64,000 nt of DNA from JAZNQL01 sp045531205 (GTDB taxonomy: Bacteria; Bacillota; Clostridia; UMGS1883; UMGS1540). The stretch's first letter is position 1. Every line of letters begins with the position of its first letter. Both the position numbers and the translations under genes were made by a program. Under the pieces are notes generated by a model. That model was not told the DNA's origin. It saw only the letters and a list, made by a program, of their open reading frames with translations, and ran no database searches. Location: contig JAZSDN010000089.1 in assembly GCA_045531205.1 (NCBI GenBank), positions 1 through 64,000 of the forward strand, in the 5' to 3' direction. Below, piece by piece: positions 51,357 through 60,497 of this stretch.

Positions 51357-54300
51357 TTATTTATCAGCAGCTTTTGCATCTTTCTTTTCCGGCTCTGCCT
51401 GTGCCTGCGTTTTTGCATCTCCGGCAGATGCTTCTTTGTTCTTGAATTTTCCTTTTAGCTTTTGGCCCAGACTTTTCTTTTCACCATTTTCATTTGCCTT
51501 TGGGTTATTTTTTTCATCGGCCTTTGATGCTTTCTCTTCAACTTTTTCTCCAGCATTTGTCTCTGCCTTGGAGCCCGCTTTACTTGATGTTGCATCTTTT
51601 ACCGTATTCTCGTTGGCGGTTGGTTCATTTGCCTTTTCTTTATTCGCTTTTTTATCAGCTTGTTTTTTAGAATCATCTATAAATTTTTGAAAAGGATTTT
51701 TCTCATATCGATGTCCTAAGACTTGGCCTCTGCTGTATGTTAAAGTGTCGTTGCCATTAAGAATCAAACTTCTCAAACACTCATATGCCAAATTCAAATC
51801 GAGAGCATCATTTAATTTTTCACCGCCATATTTTAAGAACTTTAATTTATCAATAGTCTCCGCATTAATATAATCTCCATTTGACGACATAAACCATTTA
51901 TCAGATACAACAGCATCATTTTCTTGAATCCAGAATAAATAGTCAAACAAAACTTTCATTATGATATTATCAAAATTGTTTGCAATTGAATCTGTAATTC
52001 CGCGTTCCAGTTCCGTATCTTCTGTGATGTAAATGTTTATACCGTTTTCTAAATTACTATCAATAATAGGCCTGTATAAATTAATCAATTCATTGTCAGC
52101 AAAATCGGACATATATGAGTTATCGCTTACAACGCTTCTAACTAAAATATACTGTTTTATATTAGAAAAAAGTGTCTCAAATGTCTCATTAAGTAATACG
52201 CTCAATGTAAACGAAAGCTTAAACTTATCTTTTTCAGACATTGCATTAATCTTAGAACTTGAAATGTTAATAGCCAACACATTTGTTGATTTATAATCTC
52301 TGCGTACTCCTTTTTGGCTTGCATCAACTTTCTTGTATGCAAATCCTCCCGGTTCTAAGCTAATATTATTATTGAATTCATAGTAACCTTCTGTATCAAC
52401 TTCTAAATCTGCACACAGAATACTTTTCTTCATTATGCTATCTCTTACTTTAAGTACAGGAAGTTCTCTGTTTAGTCCAATGTGTACAACGTTCTTTACA
52501 TCTCTACGCTGACGATATCTCACGCCGTTATTATTGCTTGCATATAAAAGTTCAACAATACCGTTGTCATAGTCTATCTTATCAATAAGATAGCACTTTC
52601 CGTCAAACGACACATATTGACCTTCAAGGTAATTCTGATACAAGTCGAAAACAGGTATCTTCTTAAGAACCTTTGCACATTGCTCAGAGTCAATGAAAGT
52701 TATATTTTTAAACAATCGTTCCGGAAGTTCATATTTGATTGAGTCTAAGAGTTTATAATAACGCTTGCTGTCCATTGATTTGTCTTTGTTAACTCTTTCC
52801 GACTTCAAATAAGATGCAAAGAAAATATTTGCACCAAATGCTCGCTTTGTTAAATCTTGTAGTGCTTCGGTTACAAAACGAACCTGATCTCCCTCAAAAG
52901 CATCTATCTTAACATCACTTTCTTGATTTTTTATTTCTCTAAGTAAAGTCTCTTCTTCCACGTTGCCATAACAAAGTTGGTTAATCAATCTATATACAGA
53001 CAATTTAATATTTGTCTTGGGAACGGGAAGTATGTTTCCTATTGCTTCTACATTTCCTATAAAGAAGTCCATATTAGTAACTATGTACTCTCTCAACAAG
53101 TACGGAGCAGAAACAACATTTAAGAACATATTTTTCTTTGCGTACTTCAACCAATTCAAAAGAACTAAAGCTGCATTGTTATTGGTATCGCCTACAACAA
53201 CTAAAGAGTTGTCTTTAAGCTTAATAAAGTTTTCATTTTCCGAAAATGTTATAGCCTCATCCACATTAACAATGTCCTTAGCCAAATACTTTTTAAGTAA
53301 TGGCTGTGCAGTCTGCAGTGATAATAACTGATCAGAAAACGACTGACCGGATGAAATAACATCCACATGATTAATATTAAATTTAAATCCCGGAATAGCT
53401 AACGGCAATAATTGACCCAAATATTGTGCAGCAAAACCAGGCAGTATTGCAGATTGCAACCAGCCTTTTTCTGTTGCCCAGAAATTTGCGTTTAATCCAT
53501 CTTCTAATGTGCTGTTTACGACCTGGTATGCAAAATCGTTTTTCATAAACACCTGAGATGCAGTTTGCTTTAATCCGTTTACTCTATCACCAAATAATAT
53601 GTACTGAATTGAATCATATCTGTCGCTCGACAACACAGAAGCTAAAAGATTTAAACTTAATGCGCTATCTGAGATAATCTTATCAACATTTATGCAAAAT
53701 ACGACGTCGATGTTTTCAAACACAGCTTTACTGTTCAAAGCCAAATCAACAGTACCTATGTAAATATCTACATTACTGTCCAATTTTATAGAATCTTTAT
53801 TATCATAGTTTAAAACATCAATTACGATATTAGAATTTGCCGTTGTTGATTTGATATCAAGTTCCTCAAACCATTTTTCACAATTTTTTACTGTGCTGGT
53901 GTTATCACAAATAAACATCATTCTCTTACTAGCTGTAAACATGATATTTACAATGGGCACAATAATTTCAGAAAAACTTTGCAACAAACTACTTTCAATA
54001 ATCAAGTTTTCACCACGCATAATTGGCGACAAGACTCTTGAATAGAGAAAATCGTTTGATTCTTTTTCGGATGCTGTTTTAGCTATATGCTCAGATACTT
54101 CATCTGTACGTCCCTTTTGTTCAATGATTTCTCTTTCAAACTGTTTAGAAACATTGTATCTGGTCAGAAGCTGTTTTTTCCACAACTTCGTATACTCTTT
54201 ATCAAGTTCTGCCCATGTTGTATTTCGGCTTTCCGGAGTACTGCTTTTTTGTACTGTTTCTTTTTCTTCTTTACTCAAGTTACCATCAAAAAAGTATGAT

Positions 54301-54857
54301 AATTCAAAAAGGAACATTGGTAAAATAAATACAGCTTCAATAGTCAAATAAACATTATATGCCTCTGCAACCTTTAAGTAATACATAATACCAGCTATTA
54401 TGCATAGCAAAGCAGCCACAACTATTGCGGTATACTTACAGGGCTTTGCAACAGTTGAGTAATGAGGAGAAATGTATATTTCTCCATTCTTTTCATAGTA
54501 CTGCGGAGGAATGTTTTCTTCCAAAATATCGGCTTTTTTCTTTGAGTATATTTTAAAATATATCTTGTATATACTCTTAAAAAGCATATATCCGGACAAA
54601 ACAAACGACGGGAACACATGTGTACTATGCAAACTATTAAACACAGTTGCAATTCTTTCACTAAAAAGCGTTCCTACCCAAAATACTAGATACAAAACCG
54701 AAATTACACCGATAAGTCCAATTAAGAAACTTAGGTGAATATGATGCTTGTAACGGTATTCTTTTCTAATGTTTAGCGATTTGTATGCCATAAATATCCC
54801 AAAAGATACCAATGCCATTCCCAGAGTCACAAGTATTGATATTAAAATATTAATCAT
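51357..54857 (-). CDS. Membrane-anchored helicase-like protein with degenerate motifs (DUF1998-like C-terminus)
   Basis: A 1166-residue protein. Five hydrophobic helices lie in residues 1-190. From about 270 the sequence has a helicase-like frame: MRGENLIIESSLLQSFSEI near 280 sits where a Walker A would be but lacks GKT, and DVVFCINVDKI near 384 replaces a DEAD/DEAH box. Further on, FDGKCYLIDKIDYDNGIVEL near 752 and INIYITEDTELERGITDSI near 940 resemble the C-terminal region of MrfA/DUF1998-type helicases. The last 105 residues are a Lys/Ala/Glu-rich tail. ATP hydrolysis looks lost. The start at 54857 (AAGGAG, 7 nt) overlaps the upstream gene as ATGATTAA, showing coupling. Confidence 0.6.
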   Translation of the reverse strand: MINILISILVTLGMALVSFGIFMAYKSLNIRKEYRYKHHIHLSFLIGLIGVISVLYLVFWVGTLFSERIATVFNSLHSTHVFPSFVLSGYMLFKSIYKIYFKIYSKKKADILEENIPPQYYEKNGEIYISPHYSTVAKPCKYTAIVVAALLCIIAGIMYYLKVAEAYNVYLTIEAVFILPMFLFELSYFFDGNLSKEEKETVQKSSTPESRNTTWAELDKEYTKLWKKQLLTRYNVSKQFEREIIEQKGRTDEVSEHIAKTASEKESNDFLYSRVLSPIMRGENLIIESSLLQSFSEIIVPIVNIMFTASKRMMFICDNTSTVKNCEKWFEELDIKSTTANSNIVIDVLNYDNKDSIKLDSNVDIYIGTVDLALNSKAVFENIDVVFCINVDKIISDSALSLNLLASVLSSDRYDSIQYILFGDRVNGLKQTASQVFMKNDFAYQVVNSTLEDGLNANFWATEKGWLQSAILPGFAAQYLGQLLPLAIPGFKFNINHVDVISSGQSFSDQLLSLQTAQPLLKKYLAKDIVNVDEAITFSENENFIKLKDNSLVVVGDTNNNAALVLLNWLKYAKKNMFLNVVSAPYLLREYIVTNMDFFIGNVEAIGNILPVPKTNIKLSVYRLINQLCYGNVEEETLLREIKNQESDVKIDAFEGDQVRFVTEALQDLTKRAFGANIFFASYLKSERVNKDKSMDSKRYYKLLDSIKYELPERLFKNITFIDSEQCAKVLKKIPVFDLYQNYLEGQYVSFDGKCYLIDKIDYDNGIVELLYASNNNGVRYRQRRDVKNVVHIGLNRELPVLKVRDSIMKKSILCADLEVDTEGYYEFNNNISLEPGGFAYKKVDASQKGVRRDYKSTNVLAINISSSKINAMSEKDKFKLSFTLSVLLNETFETLFSNIKQYILVRSVVSDNSYMSDFADNELINLYRPIIDSNLENGINIYITEDTELERGITDSIANNFDNIIMKVLFDYLFWIQENDAVVSDKWFMSSNGDYINAETIDKLKFLKYGGEKLNDALDLNLAYECLRSLILNGNDTLTYSRGQVLGHRYEKNPFQKFIDDSKKQADKKANKEKANEPTANENTVKDATSSKAGSKAETNAGEKVEEKASKADEKNNPKANENGEKKSLGQKLKGKFKNKEASAGDAKTQAQAEPEKKDAKAADK

Positions 54858-57018
54858 GGCGATACTCCTTGTCGTGTGAAATGATAAACTTTTCAACAAA
54901 ACCAATCAGATTACTGTCAATTTCCATATTCTGCTGGCCGTTGATTACCGCCTTGTTTTTAATTGTATCTGCTAACAACAAATAACTGAGCGGGCAATAT
55001 AACGGATTGGTTTCGACGTTCTTTCCGCCCTCAATACCATCCATTTTATCAAGTTGAATTAATTCTGCAGTATCTGTATCAATACCTAACAATTCTATCA
55101 ATCTATCGCTGGTTTCAGCGTGTTCTTTGAGTTTATCATGGTGATAATTAAACTGCTTTAGCTTTCTGTTTGAAGTGATAACCTTAGCATTGCACTCGTT
55201 TACATACTTTTTCTGCATAATAAGATTATAGATGTCCTGAACATATTTGGATGCTTCATTATCGTTTTCAAACAAATTATTTACTGTTCTTTCATTGCTA
55301 CTAATTAAGTGATGCAATTCCTTTGTTATTTCTTTTCTTAAGATTATGGAATTACAAATCTGCAAAACAGAATAAAGTAGTGACGGAACAATAAACATCG
55401 CCAAAGACATCCATAATGTTTTATCATTAGGAATACCTACTAATTGCAAAATAGGATATGTACACAAAGACACTCCTGCAATCAGCAAAAGATTATTTAA
55501 AAATGTAGACGCTTTTATACGTTTCTTTAAAAGTGTAGATATACGTTCAACGATTGCGTCATATTCTCTTTTAATATTTGCATTTACAGAAACTGATTCT
55601 TTTGGTCTGTAAAAGGCTAATTTTTGCTGCAAACCTTTTATATCATTGCGCATTTTTTCAAGTTCTGCAGTTATCTCTATAACATTTGCCTTTTTTACTT
55701 TTCCGTTAGTGTCGCCTTCCTTTTGCACTCTAAGCTTTGTAGTTAGTTCTCTAATTCTTTTATTTGCATAAGAAATACCTTCTAAATATCTTTTGTACAA
55801 ACCGTCAGCAAAAGCTTCAATGCTCTTTGCTTCATCCTTTATAGCAAACATACCAATTGAAGGTGTAGCAGGAAGTTTAGGCTTTTTCATTTCCATTGCA
55901 AGATTGAATGTTCTTGGCGAAAATTCCTCATATTCAATTTCGTTATACGCAAATTTACCAAGCTTATCTAATTCGGTTTTCAGCTTGGAATTATATGAAT
56001 ATAACATTTTAGCAAGGTTTTTATCATCGAGAACAGCAGTTATTTCCCAATGATTTTCTCTGCCTATAGTCTGACCGCCCTCAAATATCAGCTTCGTATC
56101 ATTTGTAGCCAAATAAATTAAAACTGCTATTATTTCAAGTTGATGGCGGAACTTAAGTATTTCTCTATTCAATGTAGAAGTCTTATCACGTAAGTCAACA
56201 TGCAAAATAATTGCTGAGTGCTCACGATATGTAGAAACTTCTAATTTCAATGCATTTTTCAAGAGCTTAGATGGATTCTCAATCGAGTTGACTGAGTTTG
56301 CATTTTTAAAAACCATACTTTCAAAATTAACCAAAAGCGCTCTTTTTACCTTGTTCAATCTTTCTGCGTACCAACCCAAATCGGAAAACTTATTTTTTAC
56401 GGTACTAATTTTGGGTTCAAAAACCTGCTCAACTTTACTATTAAATTCAGCGATTGCATCCTTTGGTTTTGATATGGTGATTTGATCTTCAGATACATGT
56501 TTATCCTTGATTTCTTTCCAAGTCATATCAAAATCAGCAATTTCTCTCTCAGAAAAAACTATATCCATATACTCTGAAGTATAGAAATCTCTTACATACC
56601 CCATAGAATCAAAATCAATTGCCAAGCTTATATTTTGTTCTGCAGGTATATCATCATAGCTTCTTCTAATGTTATCTAATGAAAAATAATATAATTTATC
56701 AAAAGAATAATCTGCAGATAACGGCTTAATCACAGTTTCTTTAATCTCGTGAATATTTGCTGCAATACTATTCCTAATAGGATCGTTTTTTTGATCGTTC
56801 ATATCATAAAGCACGCAAACACTCCATACGCTTGCGTGACGATCATATAATATATTGCTGATGTTTTCTCTTAAAGCATCAAAATCAAACCCTTTATCAT
56901 CAACAGTTAAAGGGTTATTTGCAAAGACCAATGTTCCTTGACTTTTAAGATCATAAAAAAAGCTTTGAAAGAGATTATATCCAACCAATTTTCTGCTTAA
57001 ATCAATAACTATAATCAT
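54850..57018 (-). CDS. Large coiled-coil protein with two membrane helices, family unknown
   Basis: A 722-residue protein I do not recognise. Residues 1-390 look globular with alternating strands and helices (MIIVIDLSRKLVGYNLFQSF at the start). A coiled-coil region spans about 410-490 (ITAELEKMRNDIKGLQQKLA). A membrane hairpin follows at about 505-525 and 532-555. A second helical region runs to about 650, then a globular end (LIELLGIDTDTAELIQLDKM). It is conserved in position between the tubulin-like and helicase-like genes and overlaps the latter. It is likely a structural or adaptor subunit, which is inference only. Confidence 0.7.
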   Translation of the reverse strand: MIIVIDLSRKLVGYNLFQSFFYDLKSQGTLVFANNPLTVDDKGFDFDALRENISNILYDRHASVWSVCVLYDMNDQKNDPIRNSIAANIHEIKETVIKPLSADYSFDKLYYFSLDNIRRSYDDIPAEQNISLAIDFDSMGYVRDFYTSEYMDIVFSEREIADFDMTWKEIKDKHVSEDQITISKPKDAIAEFNSKVEQVFEPKISTVKNKFSDLGWYAERLNKVKRALLVNFESMVFKNANSVNSIENPSKLLKNALKLEVSTYREHSAIILHVDLRDKTSTLNREILKFRHQLEIIAVLIYLATNDTKLIFEGGQTIGRENHWEITAVLDDKNLAKMLYSYNSKLKTELDKLGKFAYNEIEYEEFSPRTFNLAMEMKKPKLPATPSIGMFAIKDEAKSIEAFADGLYKRYLEGISYANKRIRELTTKLRVQKEGDTNGKVKKANVIEITAELEKMRNDIKGLQQKLAFYRPKESVSVNANIKREYDAIVERISTLLKKRIKASTFLNNLLLIAGVSLCTYPILQLVGIPNDKTLWMSLAMFIVPSLLYSVLQICNSIILRKEITKELHHLISSNERTVNNLFENDNEASKYVQDIYNLIMQKKYVNECNAKVITSNRKLKQFNYHHDKLKEHAETSDRLIELLGIDTDTAELIQLDKMDGIEGGKNVETNPLYCPLSYLLLADTIKNKAVINGQQNMEIDSNLIGFVEKFIISHDKEYRHD

Positions 57019-57042
57019 ATGCTTAAACTCCCTTGCGAATAT

Positions 57043-57072
57043 GGTGCGCAGCTTTTAAGGAAACTGCGCACC
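57043..57072 (-). other. Intercistronic hairpin after the tubulin-like gene
   Basis: A 9-bp GC-rich stem GGTGCGCAG/CTGCGCACC with a 12-nt loop, 12 bp after the tubulin-like stop and before the RBS of the coiled-coil gene. No T run follows on the minus strand. It may be a partial terminator or an RNA-processing or stability element that sets different levels of the two proteins. Confidence 0.6.
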
Positions 57073-57084
57073 TGTAAAAATTTA

Positions 57085-60000
57085 TTACATATTGTCAATT
57101 TTGTTCTTAATACTTCCAAGAGAATTAGCATAATCTAAGCTATCTTTGCTCATGTTAGCTTCCCAATATGATGATTCAATAAGTTTATTAAGAACCTTCT
57201 TGCAATTAAATTTAAGATCAGAATCATCCATTCCAAAGCTATATGGAGATACTATTTCTTCAACAACATCAAATAATGCCTGGTATAACAAATCAATTCT
57301 CTTTTCGTAATTCGCATCTTTTTCTTTTTGTGTAGTTTCTTTTGCCAGATTGATAAATGCGTCTACGATGTTATTTCCGTTTTCATATCCAAGAATCTTA
57401 ACATCATTTATCTTCTTTACAAACTCTGTATCAAGAATATCTACATCTCTGTTAGCTGTTCTTGACGCACTTTCTGTATACTTTTCAAGCTCTTCAATAG
57501 CATCGCAAACAAGGTCAGGGTTACCATTTAATGCTTTATAAAGATTCTTGATTCGTCCGTCAACCGGCATACTCTGATATACGATTACTTTTGGTCTGCT
57601 ATCAAACACAGATACAAATTGCGGAGCTCCTGAAACTGAATCGGATTGTTTTGCCACAAAATTCTTGTTTGCAAGACCTATTACAAACGCCTTTGCAACA
57701 TCACACAAATTCTTTTCATAAACTTCTTGATTTATATCACGAAGTGTAAGATGCCATCTCTTATCGATATGAGGAGTAATTGCTGTTCCACCATAGCTGT
57801 TTGTCTGACCCTCTTTAGAGATGTTTTCAATAACATTCCTGTATGCTGTATAGTATTCGCCATCCGGCTTGTTGTTTTTGCCTGCTGAGAATTTGGAGAA
57901 ATCACTAACCATAAGTCCATAACGGGCTGTTACAAACATAATTTTGTTGCCAAAAAGCACTGGTGAAGATACAACATTATTAGCATCAAGTTTTCCGGCA
58001 GAGGTTTCGTCAATCAATTTTTCCAGACTGCTCTTGTCTTCTGTGTTTTCGGTAGCAGTTCTGCAGTTTGTGCTAATAGCCCAAAGATCAATGTCGCTTG
58101 AATCTTCTGATTTTGGTGTCCAAGGACATACAGAATCAGCAAGATATGACAAACGGTCCTTAATATATGCCTGTTTTGCCATAGACTGACCGTTAAAATC
58201 AGCTTCTCTTTCAAGAGCTTGCATAATATTGATGTCAAGTGTTTCCTTAACAGTATTGTTGGATAATAATTTTTCTCTACAGCTCTTCACAATAAGGTCG
58301 TGGAATAATTTATCGTAACTAACTGCCTGTCCTATAGAGTTGTTCGCTTTTTTCTGGAAACCACCAAACAAAGCAGAATGCATTTCTTCAGACAAGGTTC
58401 CTGTCAAGATGCTTGTTTTAGCCTCATCCGGGATAGTGCTCCAAATCTGTTTTTTATACTTCTGATCAGCCAATACATATAAAACAGTGCTTCCCTTTGT
58501 ATCGTCATGCTTTACAAGCAAGCTGTTAATATGCTTTTCAATTTCATATTTTTGATCTGCAAGACGGCTAAACATATTTTCATATTCTGTTATTAAAATT
58601 TCCAAAAGCTTTATACTACGCTCATAGTAAGCAGATTTTAATGAATCGTTAGCATATGCCTGCAACAGGTTAAAGTGGCCATTTGCTTTCTTAGCATAGT
58701 CCTCTTTAAAGTTATTAAGATTCTTGTTAAAGAACCCTTTGCTCTTAACAACTTCTTCTGCTTTCTTAACCGCATCAACACCAGCACCACTATGTGAAGT
58801 AAACGGTCTTTCTTCGCCTTTTTTCAGCTTGTTTGATGTGTCAAGTATCTTTTCATCAAGATTAATCTTAGCCTGCTTTAATGTTTTATGTAATTTATAA
58901 AGCATGTATCTAATACCAACGGAATTAATGAATGTCTCTTTGTTTTTCAAGAAATCATTCAAGATACTCTTATCGGTTTCAGAGAATACGCCCCAATCAG
59001 CATTTGCCTTGGCTTCAGCCTTATTCTGCGCCTTACCCTCAATCGTAATTCTAAACTGACGGAAACGAGACTCACAATTAGCAACTGCAGGTCTGATTTT
59101 CTCGATAGGCAAAGATGAGAATGAGCCTGGTTTCACGAAGCAAAGGCCAACCTGTTCTTTAAACTCTTCATCATTTTTAAATATGGAAGCAACTTCTTCA
59201 TCAATACGAGCCTGTATTTTTTTGATGTTGTCACTTATTTCGTTATCATTTTCATCATACTCAGTCAAGCTTCTCTTGATTTGAGTAAAGAAATTATCTG
59301 TTGTTGCAAGTGATTCAAAATTTGTAATATAAACATTCTCGCGGTCTGGCATTTGATCATCTATACCATTCTGGATATTTCTATTGTACTTATCCATTTC
59401 AGCACGATAAATCTGGTCTATTTTAAGCAACTGATTATCAAGGCTACTTGCAAGAACCTTATAAACGCAATAATCAACTATATCGTCATACGGATAGGTG
59501 AGCTCACCAATACCTATACCGCCATAGATATTGCGTCCACCTTTAAGAATAGTTTCTTTGATTTTATTACAGTAAATAGAATAAAGTTTATCGGATACCG
59601 GGCCGAAAACCTGCATAAACAAGTTTTCTTCTATCATGCTGATATAATCCTTAAATCCGCCTAAAACTCTACCTTTTGTATCTTCTTTGTCATAAAAATA
59701 GCAGTAATCATAAGGAAGCTTAGTTACAGATGTATCAGCAAGTCCTGAAGCATCAACCTGGTTTGGTTCAAATTCAAGGTTAATAACAGTACCATCGTTA
59801 GCATTAACTGAGCTGATAATAGCATTTAATTCTTTCATTGCTGCATATGCATTTGAATATACATTCTCGGTTTCTTGTGATGAAATAGCACCTTTTAATA
59901 CATCAGGAAGTATAAATGTTCCCTGAATTTCAATTCTGTCTGCAGAGCCTGTTTTTTCCTCAAAGATCTTTCTAATATACAAAGGCAACTGAAGGAACAT

Positions 60001-60483
60001 ACCAGAACCTGTACCACCCATCATGGATGATACAATCATTACACGAAGTCCCTTTTCTTCAACATTGGTGCCAAGTCTGAAAAGACGTTCCCTAACTGCA
60101 GAAACTGATGTTAATTTACCAGCCTTCATAGCAGAACGAAGAGCGAGTCTTGAAACCGCGCGAATCTGTCCTGCACCATTAAGCATCTGCATTTTATCAA
60201 TGATTGGGTGAGATGGGAACCAATCTCTTGCAGTAGGATCATTTTCAAGTGCATATTTAACTGTTTTATCAGTGCTGGTCTGAATCTTGCAGTCAGCACT
60301 GATGTTATTAAGGTTTCTTTGTGAATTAATATCAGTATCAAATACTAATGCTTCAACATTATCTATCATACCGCTTTCCTTAAGGCGACCGTAAACATTG
60401 TCTACTATCTCAGATCCTATACCACCCAAGCCTATTAGTAATACCGGTACATTTTTGTATTCTCCATATGTCATTTCGCTCAT
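57085..60483 (-). CDS. Large tubulin/FtsZ-like GTPase
   Basis: A 1132-residue protein whose first 350 residues show the tubulin-superfamily GTP site: VLLIGLGGIGSEIVDN near 15-29 (T1-like loop), ALVFDTDINSQRNL near 45-58, the tubulin signature SSMMGGTGSGMFLQLP near 152-167 and NAYAAMKELN near 211-220 (Asn as in the guanine-contacting helix). The remaining 750 residues are mostly helical, with no domain I can name. FtsZ is about 380 residues, so this is a very extended relative of the tubulin-like family found beside vWA genes. AAAGGAG precedes the start. It lies 14 bp after the vWA gene. Polymerisation is expected by family, not shown. Confidence 0.85.
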   Translation of the reverse strand: MSEMTYGEYKNVPVLLIGLGGIGSEIVDNVYGRLKESGMIDNVEALVFDTDINSQRNLNNISADCKIQTSTDKTVKYALENDPTARDWFPSHPIIDKMQMLNGAGQIRAVSRLALRSAMKAGKLTSVSAVRERLFRLGTNVEEKGLRVMIVSSMMGGTGSGMFLQLPLYIRKIFEEKTGSADRIEIQGTFILPDVLKGAISSQETENVYSNAYAAMKELNAIISSVNANDGTVINLEFEPNQVDASGLADTSVTKLPYDYCYFYDKEDTKGRVLGGFKDYISMIEENLFMQVFGPVSDKLYSIYCNKIKETILKGGRNIYGGIGIGELTYPYDDIVDYCVYKVLASSLDNQLLKIDQIYRAEMDKYNRNIQNGIDDQMPDRENVYITNFESLATTDNFFTQIKRSLTEYDENDNEISDNIKKIQARIDEEVASIFKNDEEFKEQVGLCFVKPGSFSSLPIEKIRPAVANCESRFRQFRITIEGKAQNKAEAKANADWGVFSETDKSILNDFLKNKETFINSVGIRYMLYKLHKTLKQAKINLDEKILDTSNKLKKGEERPFTSHSGAGVDAVKKAEEVVKSKGFFNKNLNNFKEDYAKKANGHFNLLQAYANDSLKSAYYERSIKLLEILITEYENMFSRLADQKYEIEKHINSLLVKHDDTKGSTVLYVLADQKYKKQIWSTIPDEAKTSILTGTLSEEMHSALFGGFQKKANNSIGQAVSYDKLFHDLIVKSCREKLLSNNTVKETLDINIMQALEREADFNGQSMAKQAYIKDRLSYLADSVCPWTPKSEDSSDIDLWAISTNCRTATENTEDKSSLEKLIDETSAGKLDANNVVSSPVLFGNKIMFVTARYGLMVSDFSKFSAGKNNKPDGEYYTAYRNVIENISKEGQTNSYGGTAITPHIDKRWHLTLRDINQEVYEKNLCDVAKAFVIGLANKNFVAKQSDSVSGAPQFVSVFDSRPKVIVYQSMPVDGRIKNLYKALNGNPDLVCDAIEELEKYTESASRTANRDVDILDTEFVKKINDVKILGYENGNNIVDAFINLAKETTQKEKDANYEKRIDLLYQALFDVVEEIVSPYSFGMDDSDLKFNCKKVLNKLIESSYWEANMSKDSLDYANSLGSIKNKIDNM

Positions 60484-60497
60484 ATCTATATTCTCCT

